In this document: piece after piece, positions 26,488 through 34,792 of the stretch
Position numbering within the stretch: the first letter of the stretch is position 1
How the letters are laid out: each line of letters starts with the position of its first letter
Origin: Halomonas sp. LR3S48
GTDB taxonomy: Bacteria > Pseudomonadota > Gammaproteobacteria > Pseudomonadales > Halomonadaceae
Direction: 5' to 3'
Assembly (NCBI RefSeq): GCF_025725665.1
Contig: NZ_CP107009.1
Location: 3,224,001-3,288,000 of the forward strand
DNA length: 64,000 nt
Program-made: the position numbers and the translations under genes
The notes under the pieces: generated by a model
Told to the model about the DNA's origin: nothing
The model's database searches: none
What the model saw: only the letters and a program-made list of their open reading frames with translations

Positions 26488-26961
26488 CTAGGCCGAGTTC
26501 TCTTCTGCCAGGATCACGAGCGGCTTATTCATCTGCCAGCCGGCACAACCATCCTCATAATAGTCCTCGAGCCAGCGCTCCAATCGAAAGCCCATGCGCC
26601 GATAGAGCCCGAGAGCGGTGCGGTTGTCGGCCCGCACCTCCAGACCCAGCGCCTCGGCATCATGCCGTACGGCGACCCGCTCCAGCGCCTCGAGCAGTTG
26701 GCGGCCCAGGCCGCTGCCCCGCGCCTCGGGATGAACGCAGAAGGAATAGAGCCGGGCACGACGACTGCCTCGACGGAACAACAGGGTGCCATACCCCACG
26801 AGACGTCCCCCATCGTCGGCCACAAGGGTCTCGGCATGAGCACGATTCAACAGGTGCCAGAGCTGTCGGCGGCTGAAGCGATCGCCGCTGAAGGCCACCT
26901 GCTCCAGGCGAAAAAGTGCGTCCAGATCCTGAGGTTGGGCCTGGCGCAGAGTAACGGTCAT
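26488..26961 (-). CDS. GNAT-family N-acetyltransferase
   Basis: A 157-residue GNAT domain covering the whole protein. Motif A is RLYSFCVHPEARGSGLGRQLLEALE with the R/Q-x-x-G-x-G/A acetyl-CoA loop (ARGSGLG); LEVRADNRTALGLYRRMGFRLERWLEDYYEDG is the usual C-terminal motif B. This subgroup resembles the GNATs found beside RimK-like ATP-grasp genes; here the ATP-grasp gene is divergent across a 186-base gap with shared repeated elements. It may acetylate the product of that ligase (inference). GGAGAG fixes the start. Confidence 0.88.
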   Translation of the reverse strand: MTVTLRQAQPQDLDALFRLEQVAFSGDRFSRRQLWHLLNRAHAETLVADDGGRLVGYGTLLFRRGSRRARLYSFCVHPEARGSGLGRQLLEALERVAVRHDAEALGLEVRADNRTALGLYRRMGFRLERWLEDYYEDGCAGWQMNKPLVILAEENSA

Positions 26962-27015
26962 GGATCTCTCCGGGGCTGCGGTAGCAACACGGAATACAGT
27001 GAAAACAGGGTCGTA

Positions 27016-27079
27016 TCGACAGGCCTTGGACCGTCGGGATCATGAAATCATTTCACCTGTCGAAGCGCTTGTCGACAGG
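27016..27079. repeat. Three copies of TCGACAGG in the GNAT / ATP-grasp intergenic region
   Basis: TCGACAGG occurs at 27016-27023 and 27072-27079, and inverted (CCTGTCGA) at 27056-27063. The second and third form a perfect 8-bp inverted repeat with an 8-base loop. They lie between the divergent start codons, so a shared operator for both genes is plausible. Confidence 0.55.
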
Positions 27080-27147
27080 AAGTTGCAGCGTCATGCTGGC
27101 CGCAATCGCGGCACTGCCGCCCCGTATCACTCGAACGGAACTCGCTC

Positions 27148-28653
27148 ATGTGCGCCTTGCGTATCGTCGTCGACCGACAGGAAGACTGGCAGCCCTACTA
27201 TCCCTCCGAAGACCTGATCAGTGCCGACGACTTCCTGGCCCTGGATCGGCGCCATCGTAGCGCGGCCGACCAGGACCGCAGCACCCACGTGATCAACCTG
27301 TGCGGTGAACTCGACTATTTGGGCACCGGCTACTACGTTTCCCTGCTCGCCCAGGCACGTGGTCAGCGTGTTCTGCCCAGCGTGGAAACCCTCAACGAGC
27401 TGTCGCGCAAGGCCTTGGTCGACTTGCAACTGGATACCCTGGCCCCCTTGCTCGGCGAGCTGGCACGCCACGGTCGCCTCGCCGGCGACAGCGTGACCCT
27501 GCGCGTGCTGTTCGGTGAATGCCGCGAGCCCGAGCTGGCCCGGCTCGCGCGAAAGCTCTTCGAGCGCCTGCCCTGCCCACTGCTCGAGGCGCGCCTGGTG
27601 CGACGCCACGACCTGTGGCGGCTGGCCCGACTCAAGCCGATCCACCTTCGCGACCTGAACGCCGACGAACAGGACCTGTTCGCCTCCGCGCTCAACCGGC
27701 ACTCGCGCAAGGTGTGGCGAACCCCCAAGGCGCGCCGTCGCTATCGCTTCGACCTGGCCATACTGGTCGACCCCAAGGAAGCCATGCCGCCGAGCAACCG
27801 CAGTGCACTCAAGGCCTTCATTCGTGCCGGGCGCAAGCTGGGTATCGACGTTTCGCTGATCACCCGGCGCGATGCGGGGCGGCTCGCCGAATTCGATGGG
27901 CTCTTCATCCGCGAGACGACGGCACTGGATCACCATACCTATCGCATGGCCCGACTTGCCGAGCACGAAGGGCTGGTAGTGATCGATTCCCCGCGTGACA
28001 TCCTGCGCTGTACCAACAAGGTCTACCTGCACGCGTTATTGCGTGCCCGCGGCGTGCCTGCGCCGGAAGGCGTGCTGCTGAAGCGGCGCGACCGCCGGCC
28101 ACTGGCGGAGCGGGTCGCCGGGTTGAGCTTTCCCCTGGTACTCAAGATTCCCGACGGCGCTTTCTCGCGCGGGATCGTCAAGATTGGCTCGTTCGAACAG
28201 CTGGAGCACGAAACCCGTCGTTTGTTCGAGGATTCCGCCTTGCTGCTGCTGCAGGAGTGGCTGCCGACCGAGTACGACTGGCGCATCGGCGTTCTGGATG
28301 GCCAGGTGCTGTTCGCCAGCCGTTACTACATGGCGCGTGGCCACTGGCAGATCTACGACCACTCGGGCGCCAGAGTGAAGAGCGGCGGTTTCACGACCCA
28401 CGACCCGGCCGAGGTACCGCCTGCCGTGATTCGGGCGGCCTTGAAGGCCACCCGCCTGATCGGCGATGGGCTCTACGGCGTCGATCTCAAGCAGGCCGGA
28501 GAACGCGTGGTCGTCATCGAGGTGAACGACAATCCCAACGTGGACGCCGGCATCGAGGATACCGTTCTGGGGCGCCAGCTCTACGAACGCATCATGGGCG
28601 TCTTCCTGTCCCGTATGGAAGCCCGCGTTGCGGCCAGATCATTTGAGAGCTGA
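27148..28653 (+). CDS. RimK-like ATP-grasp ligase with RLAN N-terminal domain
   Basis: A 501-residue protein. Residues 1-150 match the RimK-like ATP-grasp N-terminal (RLAN) domain (MCALRIVVDRQEDWQPYYPSEDLISADDFL). The C-terminal 250 residues are an ATP-grasp: DSPRDILRCTNKVYLHALLRARGVPAPEGVLL, FPLVLKIPDGAFSRGIVKI, LLLQEWLPTEYDWRIGVLDGQVLFASRYYM, and the Mg site VVVIEVNDNPNVDAGIEDT. It should ligate an amino acid (glutamate-like, by RimK analogy) to a carboxylate acceptor. It is not ordinary RimK (about 300 residues). Divergent from a GNAT gene; substrate unknown. Confidence 0.85.
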   Translation: MCALRIVVDRQEDWQPYYPSEDLISADDFLALDRRHRSAADQDRSTHVINLCGELDYLGTGYYVSLLAQARGQRVLPSVETLNELSRKALVDLQLDTLAPLLGELARHGRLAGDSVTLRVLFGECREPELARLARKLFERLPCPLLEARLVRRHDLWRLARLKPIHLRDLNADEQDLFASALNRHSRKVWRTPKARRRYRFDLAILVDPKEAMPPSNRSALKAFIRAGRKLGIDVSLITRRDAGRLAEFDGLFIRETTALDHHTYRMARLAEHEGLVVIDSPRDILRCTNKVYLHALLRARGVPAPEGVLLKRRDRRPLAERVAGLSFPLVLKIPDGAFSRGIVKIGSFEQLEHETRRLFEDSALLLLQEWLPTEYDWRIGVLDGQVLFASRYYMARGHWQIYDHSGARVKSGGFTTHDPAEVPPAVIRAALKATRLIGDGLYGVDLKQAGERVVVIEVNDNPNVDAGIEDTVLGRQLYERIMGVFLSRMEARVAARSFES

Positions 28654-28732
28654 GGGAGTCGCTGGATACCCACATCTTCAATTACCCAAATAAAACAAAA
28701 CAATTCAATAAATTACCTCTCACCCCTCTACC

Positions 28733-28818
28733 ATTGTCGCCATCAAGAGACAGCTCAACCCCTTGATCTAAAAGGCTAAGATCACTTCGGCTCACTTATG
28801 TCTCTTATTGGCGACAAT
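28733..28818. repeat. 20-bp inverted arms, 18 of 20 matching, spacing 46
   Basis: Left arm ATTGTCGCCATCAAGAGACA (28733-28752). Right arm TGTCTCTTATTGGCGACAAT (28799-28818), whose complement differs from the left arm only at arm positions 11 and 12. Arm centres are 66 bases apart. No obvious target-site duplication flanks it. Confidence 0.8.
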
Positions 28819-28846
28819 TTGTACCGTCCCATTCAATCACTATCCT
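28819..28846 (+). promoter_or_regulatory. Candidate sigma-70 promoter of the exopolysaccharide operon
   Basis: TTGTAC (28819-28824), 16 bases, TATCCT (28841-28846). The -35 begins at the base after the right inverted arm, so a protein bound there would cover it. Leader to the ugd ATG is about 180 bases. Confidence 0.35.
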
Positions 28847-29032
28847 CTCCATGCCCTGCCAAATCACTGAATGAAAACAGTGTTCTCTAGTTGGCGCGGA
28901 TGTTGCGTACCGTATGGCACGCTAACTAAATGAACCCGGCCCTGCTCGCTATCGCACGTCGGTCAACTACCGGCACCGGCGCGATGGCGTTGTTTGGATG
29001 ACAGGGCGCAATTGCAAGGAGCGACGACGACC

Positions 29033-30379
29033 ATGAGGATAACCATCTTCGGTTCCGGCTATGTGGGACTAGTCACCGGCGCCTGCCTGGCCGATGTCGG
29101 CCATCAGGTCATGTGCGTGGACATCGACGAGGAAAAGGTGGCTCGACTGAACGAGGGGGAAATCCCCATCTACGAGCCCGGCCTGGAGGATCTGATCAGC
29201 AAGAACAAGGCCGCAGGACGCATCGAATTCACCACTGATGCCGCCAAGGCCGTGGAATTCGGCCTGCTCCAGTTCATTGCCGTGGGCACCCCCTCCGACG
29301 AGGATGGCAGCGCCGACCTCAAGTATGTACTGAAGGTTGCCGAGACCGTCGGCCAGTACATGACCGACTACAAGATCATCGTCGACAAGTCGACCGTGCC
29401 CGTCGGCACCGCCAGCAAGGTGGAGCGCACCGTAGCCACCGAGTTGGAGAAGCGCGGTCTCGACCTGGAATTCGACGTCTGCTCCAATCCCGAATTTCTC
29501 AAGGAAGGTGCCGCCATCGAGGACTTCTCGCGTGGCTCACGCATCATCGTCGGCACCGATTCGGAGCGCGTCAAGAAGGCCATGATGGAGTGCTACGGGC
29601 CCTACAACCGTCAGCGCGACAAGATGATGTTCATGGGCATACGCAGCGCCGAGCTGACCAAGTACGCCGCCAACGCAATGCTCGCCACCAAGATCAGCTT
29701 CATCAACGAAGTCGCCAACCTCGCCGAGCGCCTCGGCGCCGATGTCGAGGAAGTGCGCCACGGCATCGGCTCCGACCCGCGTATCGGCTACAGCTTCATC
29801 TACCCCGGCTGCGGTTACGGCGGTTCCTGCTTCCCCAAGGACGTCAAGGCGCTGGCCCATACCGCCGAGGAGATCGGCCACCCCGCCGAGATGATCAAGG
29901 CCGTGGAGCGGGTCAATGCGCGGCAGAAGAACAAGCTGTTCGAGAAGCTGTGCCAGGCCTTCGACGGCCAGTTGGCCGGCAAGACCATCGCCGTCTGGGG
30001 GCTGGCCTTCAAGCCCAATACCGACGACATGCGCGAAGCGCCCAGCCGTGCCCTGATGGAAGCCCTGTGGGATGCCGGCGCGCGGGTTCAGGCGTACGAC
30101 CCTGAAGCCGCCGACGAGTGTCGTCGCCTCTATGGTGAACGCGACGACCTGGTGCTGAGCGAGCGTCGTGACGACGCCCTGGAGGGAGCCCACGCTCTGG
30201 TCATCTGCACCGAGTGGAAGGCCTTCCGTACCGTCGACTTCGAGGAGCTGTACCACAAGCTCAGGGAGCCGGTGCTGGTCGACGGACGCAACCTGTTCCA
30301 ACCCGAGTTCGTCAAGGCTGCGGGGCTCGCCTACTACGGCATCGGCCGAGGTGACTCCGTGCGGCCCGTACTGGCCTGA
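29033..30379 (+). CDS. ugd: UDP-glucose 6-dehydrogenase, first gene of the exopolysaccharide operon
   Basis: A 448-residue NAD-dependent dehydrogenase producing UDP-glucuronate. N-terminal Rossmann motif [15 protein letters not shown]; conserved [23 protein letters not shown] and [23 protein letters not shown]; active-site [14 protein letters not shown] with Cys266; C-terminal [17 protein letters not shown]. These are UDP-glucose dehydrogenase features. GDP-mannose dehydrogenase (AlgD), which heads alginate operons, instead has a FAFGGSCLPKD context and differs throughout. The start MRITIFG at 29033 has AAGGAG upstream; the longer frame from 28994 is rejected. The synthase gene follows in 9 bases. 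Confidence 0.92.
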   Translation: MRITIFGSGYVGLVTGACLADVGHQVMCVDIDEEKVARLNEGEIPIYEPGLEDLISKNKAAGRIEFTTDAAKAVEFGLLQFIAVGTPSDEDGSADLKYVLKVAETVGQYMTDYKIIVDKSTVPVGTASKVERTVATELEKRGLDLEFDVCSNPEFLKEGAAIEDFSRGSRIIVGTDSERVKKAMMECYGPYNRQRDKMMFMGIRSAELTKYAANAMLATKISFINEVANLAERLGADVEEVRHGIGSDPRIGYSFIYPGCGYGGSCFPKDVKALAHTAEEIGHPAEMIKAVERVNARQKNKLFEKLCQAFDGQLAGKTIAVWGLAFKPNTDDMREAPSRALMEALWDAGARVQAYDPEAADECRRLYGERDDLVLSERRDDALEGAHALVICTEWKAFRTVDFEELYHKLREPVLVDGRNLFQPEFVKAAGLAYYGIGRGDSVRPVLA

Positions 30380-30388
30380 GGAGTTCCG

Positions 30389-32317
30389 ATGTCCGCTACT
30401 CCCCCAGATCCCTCCACTGCCAGCCGGGTCACGGAGGTCACCACCTTCCTGTTTGGCCTGGCCTTGATGGTGGTCATCGTCAGCGAGTTGCCCTCGGAGG
30501 TGTTCTCGCCCGAGTCGGAGAGTTTCATCTTCGTCATCGGCTGGATCGCCATCTGGCGCTACTCCTGGTGGGCCATCCAGGCCGTACGCTCGGTATGGTA
30601 CAACCGGCGCGTGTTTCCGCAGTTGCGGGCCGAGGCGGACGCGATCGGCGAGGAGGAGAAGCCACCCGAACTGTTCGTGCTCTGCACCTCGTTCCGAATC
30701 GAGGCGGAGGTGAACTTCCAGGTCTACGACGCCTTGATTCGCGAGGCTCGCGACTACGGCGTTCCGACCACCATCTTCGCCTCCGTCTCGGATCGTACCG
30801 ATGTGGATGTCATCACTCACGTGATGGACGATCACGGCTGGCCGAAGAACGTCGAAGTGCGCTACATGTTCCAGAAAGGGGACGGCAAGCGCTCGGCCAT
30901 GGCCGAAGTGCTGCGGGCAATCTCCCGGCGCCTGCCGGCGCCGGGCTCGCTGCTGGTGTCGATGGACGGCGATATCCGGCTCGAGCCGGGTACGTTGTCG
31001 CGTTCGCTCTGCTTCTTCCAGTCTCAGGATGACCTGGGTGCGCTGACCACCAACAACCGCGCGGAAGTGACCGGCAACGATGCCACCCGCGAGTGGTATG
31101 ACCTGCGCTATGCGCAGCGCCACCTGATGATGAGCTCGATGGCGGTCTCGCGACGCCTGCTGGTATTGACCGGCCGCTACAGCGTCTTCCGCGCCGACCT
31201 GGCGACCCAGCCGGACTTCATCGAGCTGATCGAGAGCGATCACGTCGATCATTGGCGCTTCGGCAACTTCAAGTTCCTCTCGGGCGACGACAAGTCCTCG
31301 TGGTACTGGTTGCTGAAGAACGGCTGGCGCATGCTCTACGTTCCTGACGTCTTCGTCACCGGGTTCGAAGAACTACCCGACCGTAGGCGCTTCTTCGCCT
31401 CGACCACCGACCTGATGCGCCGCTGGTACGGCAACATGCTGCGTACCAGTAACCGGGCCATCGGCCTGGGACCTCGCCCGATGGGCATGTTCACCTGGTG
31501 GAGCCTGGTGGATCAGCGTCTCTCCATGTGGACGACCCTGGTCGGACCCACGGTGGTGACACTGGTGACGCTGTTCGTCAGGCCTTCGTTCTTCTTCGCC
31601 TACGTGCTGTGGATACTCTTCACCCGCGGCATTGCCACCTCGATCCTGGCGTGGCAGCGAGGACGCTTCAGCCTGCTGTGGATTCCGCTGATTTACTACA
31701 ATCAAGTATGGGGCGCGATGCTGAAGACTTATGTCAGCTTCCGCTTCAACCGCCAGAAATGGTCACGCCAGGGAATCTCCGCAGGCGAGCCGAGCGATCC
31801 TGTTGCGGCCAGAAGGCAGCGCCGCATGGGCCATGTGCTGCATGGCTTTGCTTATGGCGTACTGCTCTTCATCCTGCTTCTTTCCACCGGCGTGATGGAA
31901 CCGCCGGACCGGGTATCGCTGCACATCGCGCGCAACCAGACATGGGACCGCAATCAGGACCCCGAGCGGCTCGACCGCTGGCTGGGTGCCGTCATTGCGA
32001 CCAAAGCCGGCGACTCGGTGCAGCTGCCTCCGGGCTACTTCCGTCTCGAAGGTGACCTGCTCGAGATCCTGCAGCGCAACACGCTGCCGAACGAATCGCG
32101 GATCCGCGGCAATCAGGACACCACCGTCCTGGCGATTTCCCCCGCCATGGCGGAGTTGATGCAGGGCCCGAATGGCGACTCCATCCAGGATGCCGTCGAG
32201 TGCACCGTGGATGCGCACTGCCAACTGGCCCTGAACGAACATAACCTGTCCCTCGTCAACGTACGACTCAGGGTCGAGCCCGATGCCCCGACCGACGTGG
32301 CAGCGACTCAGCCCTGA
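30389..32317 (+). CDS. Alg8-like glycosyltransferase (GT2 polymerase) with C-terminal extension
   Basis: A 642-residue inner-membrane synthase closely resembling Pseudomonas Alg8 (494 residues). N-terminal helices at about 17-36 and 45-66; cytoplasmic GT2 domain with FRIEAEVNFQVYDALIREA, DGD at 193-195, TGRYSVFRA, ESDHVDHWRFGNFKFLSGDDKSSW (GDD at 299-301) and RRWYGN at 344-349; then four or five helices to about residue 500. These blocks align with Alg8 almost without gaps. After the last helix there are about 138 extra residues (505-642), predicted periplasmic, with KAGDSVQLPPGYFRLEGD reminiscent of the start of a beta-helix. Substrate is inferred to be UDP-GlcA from the neighbouring ugd. 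Confidence 0.85.
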   Translation: MSATPPDPSTASRVTEVTTFLFGLALMVVIVSELPSEVFSPESESFIFVIGWIAIWRYSWWAIQAVRSVWYNRRVFPQLRAEADAIGEEEKPPELFVLCTSFRIEAEVNFQVYDALIREARDYGVPTTIFASVSDRTDVDVITHVMDDHGWPKNVEVRYMFQKGDGKRSAMAEVLRAISRRLPAPGSLLVSMDGDIRLEPGTLSRSLCFFQSQDDLGALTTNNRAEVTGNDATREWYDLRYAQRHLMMSSMAVSRRLLVLTGRYSVFRADLATQPDFIELIESDHVDHWRFGNFKFLSGDDKSSWYWLLKNGWRMLYVPDVFVTGFEELPDRRRFFASTTDLMRRWYGNMLRTSNRAIGLGPRPMGMFTWWSLVDQRLSMWTTLVGPTVVTLVTLFVRPSFFFAYVLWILFTRGIATSILAWQRGRFSLLWIPLIYYNQVWGAMLKTYVSFRFNRQKWSRQGISAGEPSDPVAARRQRRMGHVLHGFAYGVLLFILLLSTGVMEPPDRVSLHIARNQTWDRNQDPERLDRWLGAVIATKAGDSVQLPPGYFRLEGDLLEILQRNTLPNESRIRGNQDTTVLAISPAMAELMQGPNGDSIQDAVECTVDAHCQLALNEHNLSLVNVRLRVEPDAPTDVAATQP

Positions 32318-32336
32318 CGCAAGGAGCGACCAACGG

Positions 32337-33893
32337 ATGGCTGACAATTTTTTCGATGATGACTCCCAGCGGCACGAGCCTACCTTGGGTGGGCACCGAC
32401 CGAGGCAAGCCGACTCTCACACCGAGCCAAGGAATGCCGACCAGGACAGCGTGCGACTGACCCAGGGTGACCGGCTGCAGCACGAGCGCCGTGACGAGCG
32501 AGGCTACATTCGCGTTACCCTTCCGTTTCGCGTCGACCTCGCCGACAGCGACACCGAACTGAGCGGCAACGATGTCTCGCTGGGGGGCTTTTCCGCACGC
32601 AGCTCACAGCGTTTCGAGCCGGGCGAGAAAATATCCGCCTCGCTGCTGATGATGGCCGGCGCCACCGAACTGATCGTCCCGCTGAAGGCCGAGTGCCTAC
32701 GCGCGACCCGCGCGGCGAACGGAGACGGCTACGACATCAGCTTCGAGATCACCGAGATCGAACCGCAGCATCGTGAGCTGCTGCGCCAGATCATCCGCAG
32801 CGCCCTCAGCGGACGCTCGCCCAACGTCGAAGGCCTGATGGCGGGTGAAGATCCCCAGACACCGCGCAAGCGCCAGGCGAGCAAACCCTTGCCGCCTGCG
32901 CGTCCGCCCAAGCCGATGGGGCGCTACATCCTGTTGTTCGTTGCCATCGGCCTGTTGGTGCTGGTTGGGGCAGCCACGGCCTATCGCAATTTCATGCTGA
33001 TCGAGCCGAGCTTCGCTGCCGTCACCGCGCCCCGCATCGACATTCGAGCCCCCGGCCCGGGCATCCTCGGCGAGCACGAACTGACGGCCGGGGATCAGGT
33101 CGAGCGCGATCAACTGCTGACCAGCGTGGTCAACAGCGAGCTGGAATCGGACCTGATCCTGGCCGAGGCGGCGCTCGACTATAACAACCGCCTGATCGAG
33201 AACCTGCGCGAACACCTCGAAGGCGGCATGCAGGAGGTCAGCCTGGCCAACTCGGCACAGCCGGCCAGTGGCGACACCATGACATTCGAATCGGTCTCGC
33301 CGGAGATCGCCCAGGCACGGGTCGAGCAGTTCGAGACGGTTCGCGACTACGAGAGTTCCCGCATCGCCGCGCTCGAGGCGCGCGCCGCCAGCAACGAGAT
33401 CTACAGCCCCTGCGACTGCCTGGTGGCCTGGGCCTTGAGCAGCGCCGACGGCGTCTACATCAACGAAAGCGAGCGGATCATGACGCTGATCCGCACCGGC
33501 GAGGACGATGTGCTGGTCGAAGCGCTGGTACACATGAACGACATCAGCCGCATCGAACCCAACCAGCAGGCCTACGTGACACTGGCCAACGCCAACCAGC
33601 CGATTCGCGCCCGGGTGCGCAACGTCGCCCTTGACGTCGAGCGTCAGCCACGCGCCGGCTTCCCCAGTTGGGTACGCCAGCAGCAGAACGTGGCGAGCGT
33701 ACTCCTGGTTCCCGAGGAGCCGCTTCCCGCTGAGAGCGTCGGCCAGCCCGTGGACGTACGCTTTACCGAAGCACCGCTGCTGGGGGCCGCCTCGGAGCGG
33801 ATCTGGCAAGGGGTGCGAACGGTCATCCAGTTCGGTGACGATATCTATCGCGCCGCCACGGAGGACAACGATGAAGGTACCAATGAAGGTTAA
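32337..33893 (+). CDS. Alg44-like co-polymerase: PilZ domain, transmembrane helix, HlyD-like periplasmic domain
   Basis: A 518-residue protein with the Alg44 layout. A disordered acidic N terminus (about 1-48) precedes a PilZ domain at about 49-160. Both c-di-GMP motifs are intact: R-x-x-x-R at residues 51-55 (ERRDERGY) and D-x-S-x-x-G at 79-84 (NDVSLGGF). One transmembrane helix at about 196-216, then a periplasmic membrane-fusion-like domain (APGPGILGEHELTAGDQVERDQLL; helical hairpin; EIYSPCDCLVAWALSSADG). In alginate systems this protein activates the synthase on binding c-di-GMP. AAGGAG about ten bases before the ATG at 32337. Its end overlaps the next gene by 23 bases. Confidence 0.87.
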   Translation: MADNFFDDDSQRHEPTLGGHRPRQADSHTEPRNADQDSVRLTQGDRLQHERRDERGYIRVTLPFRVDLADSDTELSGNDVSLGGFSARSSQRFEPGEKISASLLMMAGATELIVPLKAECLRATRAANGDGYDISFEITEIEPQHRELLRQIIRSALSGRSPNVEGLMAGEDPQTPRKRQASKPLPPARPPKPMGRYILLFVAIGLLVLVGAATAYRNFMLIEPSFAAVTAPRIDIRAPGPGILGEHELTAGDQVERDQLLTSVVNSELESDLILAEAALDYNNRLIENLREHLEGGMQEVSLANSAQPASGDTMTFESVSPEIAQARVEQFETVRDYESSRIAALEARAASNEIYSPCDCLVAWALSSADGVYINESERIMTLIRTGEDDVLVEALVHMNDISRIEPNQQAYVTLANANQPIRARVRNVALDVERQPRAGFPSWVRQQQNVASVLLVPEEPLPAESVGQPVDVRFTEAPLLGAASERIWQGVRTVIQFGDDIYRAATEDNDEGTNEG

Positions 33894-34755
33894 GCTCCAC
33901 CGGACCCAGACACATCTGCCGCTGCTTGGCGCACTGTTCCTGCTGCCGGCCGCTGCCGCCCATGCCGACAAAGCCGAGAATGCCCTCGTCGGCATTCCGC
34001 AGGTGGAAGCCTGCTCCCAGCGCTACGTCCAGGCCGAGACGCCCCGTCCACGGCAAGCCGCGAGCGGCCACGCCGCCATACGTCAGAACTTTCATACCAG
34101 GCGCCACTGGGGTACCGAAGAGAACGTGGAACGCCTGGAGGCCGCACAGACGGGAATCGGTGAACCCGGCCTTCGCGTGCACTACCCCGCCGGCACCTCC
34201 TCGCCCGGCGAGGAGCCGGTCGGCGGAGCCGGCTTCTACAGCGACCCGCCCTCGTTGAAAGGGGCCGACCGGGCGTGCCTGAGCTACATGGTTCGCTTTC
34301 CTTCGGACTTCGACTTCGTACGCGGCGGCAAGCTGCCGGGGCTCTATGGCGGCGACGCCCCCTCGGGAGGCGAAGAGGTCGATGGCGAGAACGGCTTCTC
34401 GATGCGCCTGATGTGGCGTGAAGAAGGTGAAGGCGAACTCTACCCCTATGTGGTCGGTTTCGAGGGCGACTCGGTAGGACGCGGTTTCTGGCGCTTCCCA
34501 CTGGGTCAGTGGGTCACCATCGAGCAGGAGATCGTGCTCAACGACCCCGGCCAGGAGAACGGTATCGCCCGGCTATGGATTGATGGACGTCCGGTGCTGG
34601 AACAGCAGAACGTCGTCTATCGCACCTCGCCCTCGGTCACCATCGATGGGCTGATGTTCTCCACCTTCTTTGGTGGCAGCGGCGAAGGATGGCGTACGCC
34701 GCGCGACCAGTACGCGGACTTTGCCGCCTTCCGGTTCTTCACGCCACAACCCTGA
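33871..34755 (+). CDS. Periplasmic polysaccharide-lyase-like protein (PL14-type fold)
   Basis: A 294-residue secreted protein; signal peptide ends around PAAAAHA (residue 31). The core looks like the beta-jelly-roll of PL14-type lyases: RACLSYMVRFPSDFDFVRGGKLPGLYGG (136-161, with the basic GGKLPGLYGG loop), FSMRLMWR (176-183), YPYVVG (191-196) and MFSTFFGGSGEGW (262-274). PL14 members cleave alginate or polyglucuronate, for example the Chlorella-virus lyase vAL-1. Activity here is unproven; a polymer-binding or processing role is also possible. GGAGG upstream fixes the start; a second Met lies four codons on. Overlaps the alg44-like gene by 23 bases. Confidence 0.65.
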   Translation: MKVPMKVKLHRTQTHLPLLGALFLLPAAAAHADKAENALVGIPQVEACSQRYVQAETPRPRQAASGHAAIRQNFHTRRHWGTEENVERLEAAQTGIGEPGLRVHYPAGTSSPGEEPVGGAGFYSDPPSLKGADRACLSYMVRFPSDFDFVRGGKLPGLYGGDAPSGGEEVDGENGFSMRLMWREEGEGELYPYVVGFEGDSVGRGFWRFPLGQWVTIEQEIVLNDPGQENGIARLWIDGRPVLEQQNVVYRTSPSVTIDGLMFSTFFGGSGEGWRTPRDQYADFAAFRFFTPQP

Positions 34756-34792
34756 CTCATCGTATTCGAGCGCCAATGGAGCGACGCCGATC

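Larger units (their letters stand above)
28654..29032. promoter_or_regulatory. AT-rich regulatory region upstream of the exopolysaccharide operon
   Basis: About 380 bases without a gene and clearly AT-richer than the flanks (for example AAATAAAACAAAACAATTC near 28690). It contains the 18/20 inverted repeat at 28733-28818, a nested TGATCT/AGATCA pair (28764-28769 and 28779-28784), and a candidate promoter at 28819-28846. A curved or H-NS-type silenced region is possible. I saw no AlgU-type or convincing sigma-54 promoter. Confidence 0.5.

Noticed and set aside
28733..28818. Firm call of the inverted repeat as a transposable element
   Set aside because: No target-site duplication at the flanks and no second copy in this window, so it stays an inverted repeat of unknown role.
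28654..29032. An AlgU (sigma-22) or sigma-54 promoter before the exopolysaccharide operon
   Set aside because: No GAACTT-N16-TCTGA-like pair was found. TGGCAC at about 28914 lacks the TTGC partner at the sigma-54 distance (CTAAA is there instead).
29033..30379. Naming the first operon gene algD (GDP-mannose dehydrogenase)
   Set aside because: The [14 protein letters not shown] active site, DKSTVPVGT and [14 protein letters not shown] blocks are those of UDP-glucose dehydrogenase; AlgD sequence I remember differs at each.
29537..31252. A 571-codon minus-strand frame opposite ugd and the synthase gene
   Set aside because: It spans two well-supported genes antisense and its composition (Gly, Val, Asp, His, Gln) is that of a reverse reading; no motif seen.
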